A DNA stretch of 11,216 nucleotides from an uncultured Fidelibacterota bacterium (GCA_913041325.1 CAJWHU010000040.1:1-11216); one strand, 5' to 3'. Positions 1 through 6,528 are shown, counted from the stretch's first letter. Numbers and translations are program-made. Notes: a model not told the origin generated them from the letters alone.

Positions 1-2721
1 ATCATTGTTTGCGTTGTTTGAATTCATCGTTAGACCCGAGAGGGTGGGAAGGGTTTGATCATAGGTAACGTTTTTCCCACCTGACCTAGCGGTTACAGCT
101 GTACCTGTGTTTCCAGCAAGGTCTTGAAAACCACTGACTCGGAAGGTTAGTACCTGCTCGGTTACGGTCCCATCCATTTGAGCGCTAGCGGTCCAATTCT
201 TATCTGTCGCATCCCCTACTTCAGTTGTCGCTAAAGCACCACTTAGGTAGTCATATTCAACAACAAGTCCTGGTCTAAGGAGCCCCTCGCTAAGATTATC
301 AGCCCCTGCAAATTTTAGCGTAACAACACTTCCTGATCTGGCGTAAGATGTGTCAACGCTGTTGTCTGATTTAATGTAAACACCCTCAAGAGTGGGGGCA
401 GTGTAGTCGATGGTCACGGTCCCGGTAACTCCGGCGGTATTGTGCGTTACCTGCGTGCCATCAATATTGGCCATGTTTTTGAAGTCAATAGTAAAATTGG
501 CAATTGGATTACCCGTATCATTTTCCTCATGCGTTCCTTGCGTTGCGGTTATTGCATACGTATATGCTCTACCATCCTGTGTTTGTTTCGTTGCTGCCGC
601 GCCTGCAATGTTTACAGTAGGATCTACCTTGAGATCTTCATTGGCCTCAAAAGCCAGCGTAACGGTGGAGCCCTCGGTAGCCCATGCTTTGTAGGCCTCC
701 GCTTGGCTAGTTGCCTCAATTGAGACATTTGAGAGCGTTGGAGCTGTCTTATCAAATGTAACTGAACTTCCCGAGGTGAGATCTGCTTGCGTTAGGGCGG
801 TTTGATTACCTGCCATGTCTGTAATAGTTAATGAAAATTCTAATAAACCCTCTGGGTGGCCCTCACCCATTTCAGCAGCGAGTATCCATACTTGGCCGTT
901 TGTACCTCCTTGGAGAGTTGCTGTTGCTGCCAGACCTCCTATGGTACCTGCAACACCATCATCAAATCCATTGATGCCTATTCCATCCTTTGAAAGGTTT
1001 CTAAGTTCCTCGTTGGCATCTACGGTTACTGTTACGGTCTCTCCTATTCTTGCGTATGATGTGTTCCCAGATTGGCTTGAGGCAATAGTCAGAGCATCAA
1101 TTCCTGGAGCTGAATTATCAACAGTTATTCTGGTCGCCTCATCATCCAGAGCTGTATAAGCGCTTGCCTGGTTACCAGATAGATCTCGGTAAGTAAGTGA
1201 AAACCTTAGCTCACCATCCTGCAGACCTGACACATTATCCAATTCAGCAGTAAAATTTTGTAAATCTCCTACACTGGCAATGGTTGACGAGTTAAATATG
1301 TTTCCATTACCCGCTCCTCCTTGAAATGTTACCTGTGGTCTATTGTTGATGTCCTCATCCCAGTTGTAATCAAGGACCTCACTCGTTGAGAAAGATAATT
1401 TCACCGCGTCTCCATTCTTTGCTCTAAACGGGTTAGGATTGTTGTTATTATCTGGTACAATATGTTCCATCGTCTCAACTGATGGATTATTACTGTCATA
1501 ATAGACGGCTTCGCCAATGGTAGGCACATTAGAGGTTATTGATGTCTCATTGCCTGCCCGATCGTAGATGCCGGTTATAGAGAAATCAACATTAGTGTTC
1601 GATGTCTCATTATCGTCGTTGATGGTTACTGTGGCTGAAAACTCGCTACTGTTATTTCCCGCTATACCTGATAAGGATGGTGTAACTGTAACGTTAGTAC
1701 TCTGCCCTACGTTAAATACCATATAAGCCGCTTCGCTAGTTGAGGCGTCATTGTCAAAATTACCCTGGACTAGTGTTTCGTTAGCTTTAATGGTTAATAC
1801 TACCTGATCGCCGCTTTTGGCGTAATAATCATCGTCAGCGGTAATCATCTTTACAAAGTTAGTTGATCCGTTATCGAGTATTGGTGGGGTAAAATCAGTA
1901 ATAACGCTTGAACCATCGTTAACGTCCGTTACTGTAACGCCGTTACCATTTTTATCTCGTAAAGTGGCGCTAAATGTAACGGTCGAGTTTTCTGGCATAC
2001 CTGATACAGCGTCAAGTATGGCATATGGGCTTGTGCTACTCAAATTTTGCGCTGCACCAGCCCAAGCAGAGAAAACAGTTACGGACATGCTTTCAATTGC
2101 TTCATCAGTGGTAAAAGATAGCCTTATCTCGTCCTCGTTTTTTGCAAAATGAGGGAAGGTTTGGTTCCAGGGTGCGCTCTTGGGCGCTGTGATTCCAATA
2201 GAGTTTACAACCGGAGCGACTAAGTCAAAGTCAAATGTCTCGAGCCACTGGTCACCGCCCTGGGTCGAGTTACCTGTAGCGGGGTCGTTGTCATCGGCAT
2301 CATCGTTAACGACAATGAAAGTTACGTTACCGCTGTAGTCATCTCCCTGATAATCATCTGAGGATTTTATGGCGAGGTGACTAATATATGCAGTTGCATC
2401 TCCTGCTGCATCGGTTCTTATCTTAGTGTTACCAGCGGTATTGATGGGCTGAGAATACCAAATGTTCCCATCTGCTGGATTACCAGTATGATATTGCACA
2501 TAAACCTTAAAATCAGTGTCTATGCCACCATCAGTGATCAAAACAACAATGCCGCCATCGACACCGCCATTACTAGTTTCAGACGCGTCAATATTGTAGG
2601 ATCCTCTGCTGTTAGTACCGTAGCTATTATTATTGGATAGTCTTATGTCTATGTTTGCAGCTGAAAGCTGATAAAATACGAGAAATGACAAAAATGTAGC
2701 ATTACGTAATAACCGTCTCAT
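1..2721 (-). CDS. Large secreted protein with tandem Ig-like repeats (adhesin-like), C-terminus cut by window edge
   Basis: The frame is open on the minus strand from about 2763 to base 1, giving 907 visible codons from the start chosen here. I chose the ATG at 2721 because it begins with a clean signal peptide (MRRLLRN, then a hydrophobic stretch ending LSAA near residue 22). An in-frame ATG at 2763 would add 14 residues before it, and neither start has a strong ribosome site. Residues 23-165 form an Asn/Asp/Gly-rich N-terminal region. From about 165 onward, Ig-like domains of roughly 110-135 residues follow. They are marked by Pro landmarks near residues 169, 279, 413, 538, 661, 775 and 891 (TAPTL is repeated) and by D-x-(A/S/N)-GN motifs near 256, 387, 513, 636 and 867. 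There are no cysteines in the visible part. Such proteins are typically exported surface or matrix proteins. A C-terminal sorting signal would lie outside the window. It starts just after the acidic outer-membrane-type gene and is probably co-transcribed with it. The exact function is unknown. Confidence 0.85.
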   Translation of the reverse strand, partial: MRRLLRNATFLSFLVFYQLSAANIDIRLSNNNSYGTNSRGSYNIDASETSNGGVDGGIVVLITDGGIDTDFKVYVQYHTGNPADGNIWYSQPINTAGNTKIRTDAAGDATAYISHLAIKSSDDYQGDDYSGNVTFIVVNDDADDNDPATGNSTQGGDQWLETFDFDLVAPVVNSIGITAPKSAPWNQTFPHFAKNEDEIRLSFTTDEAIESMSVTVFSAWAGAAQNLSSTSPYAILDAVSGMPENSTVTFSATLRDKNGNGVTVTDVNDGSSVITDFTPPILDNGSTNFVKMITADDDYYAKSGDQVVLTIKANETLVQGNFDNDASTSEAAYMVFNVGQSTNVTVTPSLSGIAGNNSSEFSATVTINDDNETSNTNVDFSITGIYDRAGNETSITSNVPTIGEAVYYDSNNPSVETMEHIVPDNNNNPNPFRAKNGDAVKLSFSTSEVLDYNWDEDINNRPQVTFQGGAGNGNIFNSSTIASVGDLQNFTAELDNVSGLQDGELRFSLTYRDLSGNQASAYTALDDEATRITVDNSAPGIDALTIASSQSGNTSYARIGETVTVTVDANEELRNLSKDGIGINGFDDGVAGTIGGLAATATLQGGTNGQVWILAAEMGEGHPEGLLEFSLTITDMAGNQTALTQADLTSGSSVTFDKTAPTLSNVSIEATSQAEAYKAWATEGSTVTLAFEANEDLKVDPTVNIAGAAATKQTQDGRAYTYAITATQGTHEENDTGNPIANFTIDFKNMANIDGTQVTHNTAGVTGTVTIDYTAPTLEGVYIKSDNSVDTSYARSGSVVTLKFAGADNLSEGLLRPGLVVEYDYLSGALATTEVGDATDKNWTASAQMDGTVTEQVLTFRVSGFQDLAGNTGTAVTARSGGKNVTYDQTLPTLSGLTMNSNNANND

Positions 2722-2779
2722 TGCTGAAGTTAAAGAATTATTGATTGAAAGTGGTGTGAGCATAATCACTAAATAGCTA

Positions 2780-3565
2780 TTATAGATTTACCCCGAGTAC
2801 GATTTGTCCATCCATCCAACCAGCACGACCAAGCTCAACGGAATCTGAGGTTTTAGCCATTAGAGTTTCGGTCGAGCGTATTCCTCCCCTGATTTCGACC
2901 ATACCACCAATACGAATACCGTAGGATGCCTCCATTGAAAACCCGGGTGATGAACCAACTAGTCCAACACCAACTTTAATTTTTCCAGGACCAGCAGGAA
3001 AAGATACAATACCCATCGCAGTGATGCCGCTGAAAGTCTCCCCAAGATTTATTACATCCTCTCCCACTTGGTTAAACTTTGCATTTTCAAATTTGAAGGA
3101 GCCTACCTCAACTCCAAAACGAAACCTTGCTCCCATTAGCTGCATTAATACTGGGAATTCAACGCTAGCCCGTAAATCTACACTTGAGTTCCAGTCCATT
3201 AATGTGGGATTTACAAATCTAGGTGAACCCATGGCAAGGTCTATAGTGTATCCCAAATTTTCTGCCTCGTCGGCGAGAGCTTCGGAGTCATCCTCGTCAT
3301 CCTCAAACTCCTCATCATCCTCATACTCGTCATCATCTTCAAACTCCTCGTCATCCTCATACTCGTCATCATCGAGATATTCATCTTCATCCTCGTATTC
3401 GTCATAATCGTCATCATCGCCAAAGAACTCCTCTACGTCTTCCACATCATCTGGATCTTGAGCGAATAGACTATTATTAGGCAATAAAACAACCACAGTT
3501 AGGCACCCCCAGAGAATAAGCTGGGTTGCATGAATTAGGATGGAAATAACTCTACTTTCCCTCAT
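2780..3565 (-). CDS. Outer-membrane-type protein with long Asp/Glu tract
   Basis: This gene encodes 261 residues. The N-terminus looks like a long signal peptide, with hydrophobic residues about 8-29 and a plausible cleavage after LFA near residue 35. Residues about 37-97 are almost entirely Asp and Glu, with Tyr or Phe at regular positions, and include a 12-residue unit repeated twice (65-76 and 77-88). Residues about 105-261 alternate polar and hydrophobic residues with many glycines (for example RFRFGVEVG and GKIKVGVGLVG), and the protein ends VLGVNL. That suits a small outer-membrane beta-barrel or beta-sandwich. A GGAG ribosome site lies about 6 nt before the ATG. The Ig-repeat gene begins 16-58 nt downstream, suggesting one transcript. 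No known family is recognised. The acidic tract would be disordered and could bind Ca2+ or other cations, but that is inference. Confidence 0.8.
   Translation of the reverse strand: MRESRVISILIHATQLILWGCLTVVVLLPNNSLFAQDPDDVEDVEEFFGDDDDYDEYEDEDEYLDDDEYEDDEEFEDDDEYEDDEEFEDDEDDSEALADEAENLGYTIDLAMGSPRFVNPTLMDWNSSVDLRASVEFPVLMQLMGARFRFGVEVGSFKFENAKFNQVGEDVINLGETFSGITAMGIVSFPAGPGKIKVGVGLVGSSPGFSMEASYGIRIGGMVEIRGGIRSTETLMAKTSDSVELGRAGWMDGQIVLGVNL
3302..3373 (-). repeat. 36-bp tandem duplication inside the acidic tract
   Basis: Two adjacent 36-bp units (3302-3337 and 3338-3373) are identical at 34 of 36 positions by direct comparison. They are in frame and encode the same 12 acidic residues twice. 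The near-identity suggests a recent slippage or recombination duplication. The flanking codons are degenerate versions of the same Asp/Glu/Tyr pattern. Confidence 0.85.
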
Positions 3566-3705
3566 GTTGAACTCCGCAATCGATAGACCTTTCCCAAGGC
3601 TATACGCTGTTTATTTAATTTATGTCTTACCTCGTGAGTACATAGACTCTCCGTAATATAAGTCCAGCAGTGCATCGTAGGCAAATTTAAAATGAAAGCG
3701 TTCAT
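3562..3705 (-). CDS. Possible 47-residue leader ORF overlapping the acidic-protein start
   Basis: A short open frame starts at an ATG (3705) preceded by AGGAG about 11 nt upstream. It ends in TGA at 3562-3564, overlapping the ATG of the acidic outer-membrane-type protein in an ATGA arrangement typical of translational coupling. The peptide begins MNAFILNLPTMHCW and has no recognisable family, signal peptide or convincing membrane segment. The spacing from AGGAG is longer than usual. A different frame over nearly the same bases (3620-3736) also stays open for 38 codons without a good start. The ORF may be chance, or a coupled leader. Confidence 0.2.
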   Translation of the reverse strand: MNAFILNLPTMHCWTYITESLCTHEVRHKLNKQRIALGKVYRLRSST

Positions 3706-3775
3706 CAAGTAAGAAACTCCTATTTACGGTTAAAATTTACTTTATATGAGAGAATATTGTGACACCGGATTACAA
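3706..3775. other. Non-coding gap between acidic-protein region and terminator
   Basis: This A+T-rich stretch separates the terminator cluster on its right from the acidic-protein transcription unit on its left, so a leftward promoter for the two-gene surface unit is expected in or near it. I found no convincing -35/-10 pair. Including the doubtful short ORF, the whole gene-free interval is 3566-3852. Confidence 0.5.
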
Positions 3776-3809
3776 AAAAAAAGACCCCGTGTAAAGGGGG
3801 TCTTTTTTT
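3776..3809 (-). terminator. Strong intrinsic terminator, probably bidirectional
   Basis: This is a perfect inverted repeat. The AGACCCC arm (3782-3788) pairs with GGGGTCT (3797-3803) across an 8-nt loop, and A/T runs extend the stem to 13 bp. In the minus-strand transcript the stem is followed by a U run (3781 down to 3774). In the plus-strand transcript it is followed by U at 3803-3809. It lies 44 nt beyond the stop of the Cys-rich lipoprotein and should end that message. Confidence 0.85.
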
Positions 3810-3815
3810 AAAAAA

Positions 3816-3837
3816 GGAAGATTGTTTACAATCTTCC
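3816..3837 (-). terminator. Second hairpin just after the lipoprotein gene
   Basis: A perfect 9-bp inverted repeat (GGAAGATTG at 3816-3824 and CAATCTTCC at 3829-3837) has a four-base loop. In the minus-strand transcript it is followed by UUUUU (3815-3811). It stands directly before the 3776-3809 terminator, so the pair looks like a tandem terminator. A further 6-bp pair (CAATAG at 3837-3842 with CTATTG at 3853-3858) overlaps the lipoprotein stop codon. Confidence 0.7.
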
Positions 3838-3852
3838 AATAGATTGTAAAAC

Positions 3853-4440
3853 CTATTGCCTAGTAAGAACAAACACGTCGCAGTATGGCTCATCCTCGTC
3901 TTCCACATGTAAATCATTAAAAGTGGCTGTGTTACCATCGAATGATACCAAAGATGGACCCATAGTACCAGTGATTGTACAGAGACCGTTTGCATATGTG
4001 CCTCCAACATACTCACACTCTGGAGCCTGTGCTTCCGATATCTCGATAGATTCTGTCATAGTAACTGTAAGAGAATCAGACACAAAAGTGAATGTGTGAT
4101 TTTGATTAACATTACATCCAGCGCTACTGTATGTTCCATCGCATTGCTCCTCAAACTCACTGATATTGTAGGTGTACCCATCTTCGTCACATACATCGCC
4201 TGTCACAGTGCCATCACACCAGCTTTCAAAGGTTTCGGTGTAAACAAGATTCAAATTGTTTCCTGAAAAAGTCATAGTGCCTGTTTCCCATATTTCGCCC
4301 TCTCCAGTGCACGTCTGATCATACTCAGTGGCAACATAGCTCCATGTTCCCTCAATAGTTGGTTCTGAGCTATCATCGCTCGTATCCTCGCATGAGGTAA
4401 CTAATAAAAGTGGCAAAATAGCCAATAAAAGTTTTTTCAT
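3853..4440 (-). CDS. Cys-rich lipocalin-like lipoprotein
   Basis: The 195-residue protein has a classic lipoprotein signal: MKKLL, a hydrophobic core and a lipobox VTSC with the lipidated Cys at 17. An acidic/Ser linker (18-29) follows. A GTW motif at 31-33 begins a beta-rich body of lipocalin-like style, with alternating strands such as TMTFSGNNLNLVYTET. Eight further cysteines (44, 75, 84, 100, 109, 142, 154, 187) could form four disulfides in the periplasm or on the surface. Two of the pairs sit in a repeated CDGT...C pattern (75-84 and 100-109). An AAAGGA ribosome site lies 5-6 nt before the ATG. Upstream is a promoter-like sequence, and downstream is a double terminator, so it is probably monocistronic. 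The function is unknown. The lipoprotein call is firm and the lipocalin call is tentative. Confidence 0.85.
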   Translation of the reverse strand: MKKLLLAILPLLLVTSCEDTSDDSSEPTIEGTWSYVATEYDQTCTGEGEIWETGTMTFSGNNLNLVYTETFESWCDGTVTGDVCDEDGYTYNISEFEEQCDGTYSSAGCNVNQNHTFTFVSDSLTVTMTESIEISEAQAPECEYVGGTYANGLCTITGTMGPSLVSFDGNTATFNDLHVEDEDEPYCDVFVLTRQ

Positions 4441-4470
4441 TTTGTTCCTTTTGTTTATTTTTTCAAAAAA

Positions 4471-4498
4471 AAATTAGGCAGTTTTAATCATATATCAA
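4471..4498 (-). promoter_or_regulatory. Putative promoter of the lipoprotein gene
   Basis: On the minus strand, TTGATA (4498-4493) is followed after 16 nt by TAATTT (4476-4471), about 30 nt before the start codon. It also fits the Bacteroidota pattern TTG, 19 nt, then TAnnTTT. The predicted leader is short and A-rich, with AAGGAA at 4445-4450 as the ribosome site. The match is by eye only. Confidence 0.45.
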
Positions 4499-4553
4499 GA
4501 GAAATTAATTTTCTACTTTATTACGAAATTTAAGAAGATTATCAATTTGCTAC

Positions 4554-4634
4554 TTAGAAATATAGTTGTTCTGGACTATTCGATATTAACAACATCCAAA
4601 CCAAATTAGACACAAGAAGCATCGCAATAACCAT
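4554..4634 (-). CDS. Possible 26-residue single-pass membrane peptide
   Basis: A short frame starts at ATG 4634 and reads as one hydrophobic helix (MVIAMLLVSNLVWMLLIS) followed by a short polar tail ending QLYF and a stop. The same frame is open upstream into the end of the 443-residue gene, with a basic stretch (LRNKLPPSKKG) just before the helix, which would suit a positive-inside anchor if an earlier TTG start were used. AAAAAAGG precedes the ATG, but its spacing is too short for a standard site. The remaining 4441-4671 gap holds the lipoprotein promoter and nothing else I can name. This may be a chance ORF. Confidence 0.3.
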   Translation of the reverse strand: MVIAMLLVSNLVWMLLISNSPEQLYF

Positions 4635-4671
4635 ACCTTTTTTGGATGGGGGTAACTTATTTCTCAAATAG

Positions 4672-6003
4672 TTAAAAGAACGTTGCCTGAAAACGTATTC
4701 CTGGAATTGGTGTATTTAATTGGTTCATTATTACAGGATGCAAAGAAAATACTGTATTTTTTTTATCCTTAAATCGATAAGAGTTCTTATAGTTTTCATC
4801 CATGATTTTATTCAATGTATAAAACCAACCAGCATTCACAGATGCCATAGTTAACAAAAGACTTAATTTTGAAGAATTTTCGCCAAACAAAATTCCAAAA
4901 CCAGTCCTTAGGATAAGGGCAGCGCCTGTACCAAGAGCTATGATTCTTGAATCTCCTTTCTTTAGATCCCTATCCTCAATTAATGAATTTGCAAAATATC
5001 CAAAACCATTCGTTATTCCTAACATCAATGCCACACCAGCCCTGATATTGTCTTTTTCAAAGAGTGCTATTGTACTAACAGCGTTAAAAACACCAATTCC
5101 CATAGAAAACCGTATGAAACTAGCATCGTCTTCGGTATACGATTTATTTTGAATATATTTTTTTGCGAGAAATGGCGCACCGTAACTTGCTCCATACAGA
5201 GCCAGTGCATTCAACCGATTCATTACTGCATTATCCGGCCAGCTCTCACCGTATGCTAAAATTAGGGCTCCTACAGCATTCGCAAAGCCCCAGGGTATAC
5301 TTCCTGAAATAACCGAGGCTTGTCCATTTGTTAAAGACCACTCATTATACTTTTTATCAGCCTGTATAACTCCAAACGGGATCATTGACATAATGTATAA
5401 CGTGGAAATTTTACCAGATTTATCAAAGTCAGCCCAATTTTCGACGCCAACCATAGTTACCAGGGGAAAGAGAGAAAAACCACCGAGTGCGGCACCTCCG
5501 GATTGAAACTGCCAACGGCCGTATGGAAGCTCCATGTTTTTTGTGTAACTATATGCCGCATAAAAACCACCACCAAAAGCAAATGCCTGTGATGCTGCCA
5601 ATACTGCACCATCGGTTGCACCTAACACAAATGGAACACCCCAGCCGTAAAGCCCATTACCAAGTAGCATTGTACTGTAAATTGTTCTCCATCTTGCTTC
5701 CTGATTGAGGGTACTTTTTAGACTAATTTTTTGCTGGTTTAATAATTCTTGAGGCTTTTGGGAAGGCTCAATTGCAGCGAGTGCATTTATTGAACTAATT
5801 TGTGATAGATCAATAGGAAGTGAACCGAAACTAGTTTTTAAAACAAGTCTATTATCGCCCTCTGACTCGACTACTCCTCTTAGAGCGTTGCCATCTTGCG
5901 TCGTAACAATGACGCTGTCGCCAATCCCAAAGTTGGGAACTGTATTAGCCTTTAAACTGGAGAAAAATGTGATGAGCGCGATGACAATAAGTTGATTCAG
6001 CAT
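4672..6003 (-). CDS. Secreted/membrane protein of unknown function with internal hydrophobic repeats
   Basis: The 443-residue protein has a signal peptide with likely cleavage after LKA at residue 19. Residues about 25-72 (GDSVIVTTQDGNALRG onward) resemble a small beta-barrel of LSm/SH3-like style: G-x-V-x-V, then dG-x-x-x-G-V, then L-x-L-x-T. A linker of about 30 residues follows. Residues 120-400 are hydrophobic and Gly-rich, with at least four repeats of about 57-64 residues beginning near 136, 200, 264 and 321. Each has a hydrophobic helix-like segment, a charged turn, a second Gly-rich hydrophobic segment, and an acidic end (VENW, GESW, EKDN, GENS). The C-terminus ends in FQATFF, as outer-membrane strands often do. 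AAGGA lies 6 nt before the ATG, supporting the start. It lies downstream of the metal-type operon but has its own promoter-like sequence. I do not recognise the family. Confidence 0.8.
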   Translation of the reverse strand: MLNQLIVIALITFFSSLKANTVPNFGIGDSVIVTTQDGNALRGVVESEGDNRLVLKTSFGSLPIDLSQISSINALAAIEPSQKPQELLNQQKISLKSTLNQEARWRTIYSTMLLGNGLYGWGVPFVLGATDGAVLAASQAFAFGGGFYAAYSYTKNMELPYGRWQFQSGGAALGGFSLFPLVTMVGVENWADFDKSGKISTLYIMSMIPFGVIQADKKYNEWSLTNGQASVISGSIPWGFANAVGALILAYGESWPDNAVMNRLNALALYGASYGAPFLAKKYIQNKSYTEDDASFIRFSMGIGVFNAVSTIALFEKDNIRAGVALMLGITNGFGYFANSLIEDRDLKKGDSRIIALGTGAALILRTGFGILFGENSSKLSLLLTMASVNAGWFYTLNKIMDENYKNSYRFKDKKNTVFSLHPVIMNQLNTPIPGIRFQATFF

Positions 6004-6093
6004 ACCTGATCCTTATTTGATGTGGTTTTAAAGTCAATCTACGAAACTTTAGCCATAAAGGTAACCGTAAACGTTTTTTCCTTTTGGATCATC

Positions 6094-6099
6094 ATTATA
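6094..6099 (-). promoter_or_regulatory. Putative -10 element for the 443-residue gene
   Basis: The minus strand reads TGTATAATG, a perfect TATAAT directly after a TG, about 90 nt before the start codon. No good -35 hexamer stands 16-18 nt upstream. That zone is instead occupied by inverted repeats, which would suit an activator- or repressor-controlled promoter. Confidence 0.4.
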
Positions 6100-6102
6100 C
6101 AG

Positions 6103-6142
6103 AGAATTATTCTACTAAACATTCGCACCCACTAATGCGAAT
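6103..6142. promoter_or_regulatory. Inverted repeats upstream of the -10 element (possible operator)
   Basis: Two inverted repeats lie next to each other. AGAAT-T-ATTCT occupies 6103-6113, just upstream of the -10 element, and ATTCGCA-8 nt-TGCGAAT occupies 6121-6142 with perfect 7-bp arms. The second could be a dimeric regulator site or a weak hairpin. It lacks a T run, so it is a poor terminator. The regulator is unknown. Confidence 0.35.
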
Positions 6143-6249
6143 CTGGGCATATCAGTTTATTTAAACAAGCAGTAGAGACAGGATAGTCGGACGGTGATGA
6201 ATTGAAAAATGGTAAAAAGGGATGCTTAATGAAAAATGATAGAAAGAGA

Positions 6250-6495
6250 CTAGCAGCAGCTGCAACCACCAGCGCAACAGCAACCGCTGTCGAACCATGT
6301 ACCAACCTGCTTGATGCTTAGGCTGTCAAAGATCCAATCAAACTTAACACTCAGCCAATCAGATACCTCATCCATGTTCCACTCTTTTGTGTTCCACCTT
6401 ACTTCAACCTCTTTCGGTAGTTTTTCTATATCGTCGTGGTCTTTATCCCAATCAATTTTTTCAATTTTTAGAACGGGAAATTCGTTTTCTTTCAT
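6250..6495 (-). CDS. Small protein with C-terminal cysteine cluster (putative metal-binding)
   Basis: The 81-residue protein is predicted to be cytosolic, with no signal peptide or membrane segment. Residues 1-70 are acidic and Trp-rich (Trp 16, 34, 39, 47, 54, 67). They suggest a small alpha/beta fold: a strand near VEVRW (30-34), a helix near MDEVSDWLSVKFDW (41-54), and a strand near IKQVG (61-65). The last ten residues hold six cysteines (72, 73, 74, 78, 80, 81) in a Gly-rich CCC-x3-C-x-CC pattern suited to binding a soft metal such as Cu(I), Zn or Hg. It follows merC-like by 33 nt in the same direction, so it is probably co-expressed and may receive or buffer the metal that MerC handles. 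A Cys-rich ribosomal peptide precursor is an alternative, but no maturation enzyme is visible nearby. I do not recognise the family. Confidence 0.8.
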   Translation of the reverse strand: MKENEFPVLKIEKIDWDKDHDDIEKLPKEVEVRWNTKEWNMDEVSDWLSVKFDWIFDSLSIKQVGTWFDSGCCCAGGCSCC

Positions 6496-6528
6496 CTATA
6501 ACTCATTAAGTAATAATTCAAATTTAGT

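Larger units (their letters stand above)
6004..6249. other. 246-nt intergenic region with promoter-like and inverted-repeat elements
   Basis: This gap separates the Cys-tail gene from the 443-residue gene. It contains a TATAAT-like element and two inverted repeats, described separately, and a leader of roughly 85 nt with AAGGA before the 443-residue gene. I see no clear terminator for the upstream operon, so read-through is possible. No convincing ORF or RNA gene is present. Confidence 0.5.

Noticed and set aside
410..1159. Several plus-strand open frames (410-694, 442-723, 815-1159), and similarly 1964-2152 and 2377-2640
   Set aside because: They lie opposite a continuous minus-strand frame that encodes clear Ig-like repeats with a signal peptide. 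Their own translations show no domain, signal or repeat.
3021..3423. A plus-strand Ser-rich frame and a minus-strand Met/Thr-rich frame (3241-3423)
   Set aside because: Both are other-frame readings of the GAT/GAA-rich acidic repeat. The acidic frame has the signal peptide, ribosome site and folded C-terminal domain.
3302..3440. Repetitive tract considered as a CRISPR or intergenic satellite
   Set aside because: The units are directly adjacent without spacers, in frame, and lie inside a coding region.
3720..4016. Minus-strand 98-residue frame running through the terminator
   Set aside because: It overlaps the lipoprotein gene in another frame, crosses two hairpin terminators and has no recognisable domain.
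6121..6142. The ATTCGCA/TGCGAAT inverted repeat as a terminator for the Cys-tail operon
   Set aside because: The stem is only 7 bp and no U run follows it on the minus strand. An operator is the better guess.
6229..6321. Plus-strand 30-codon frame with AAAAAGGGA upstream that looks like a small signal peptide
   Set aside because: It is antisense to the Cys-tail coding end. Its Ala/Thr run comes from reading the complement of Cys and Gly codons. There is no supporting promoter or partner.
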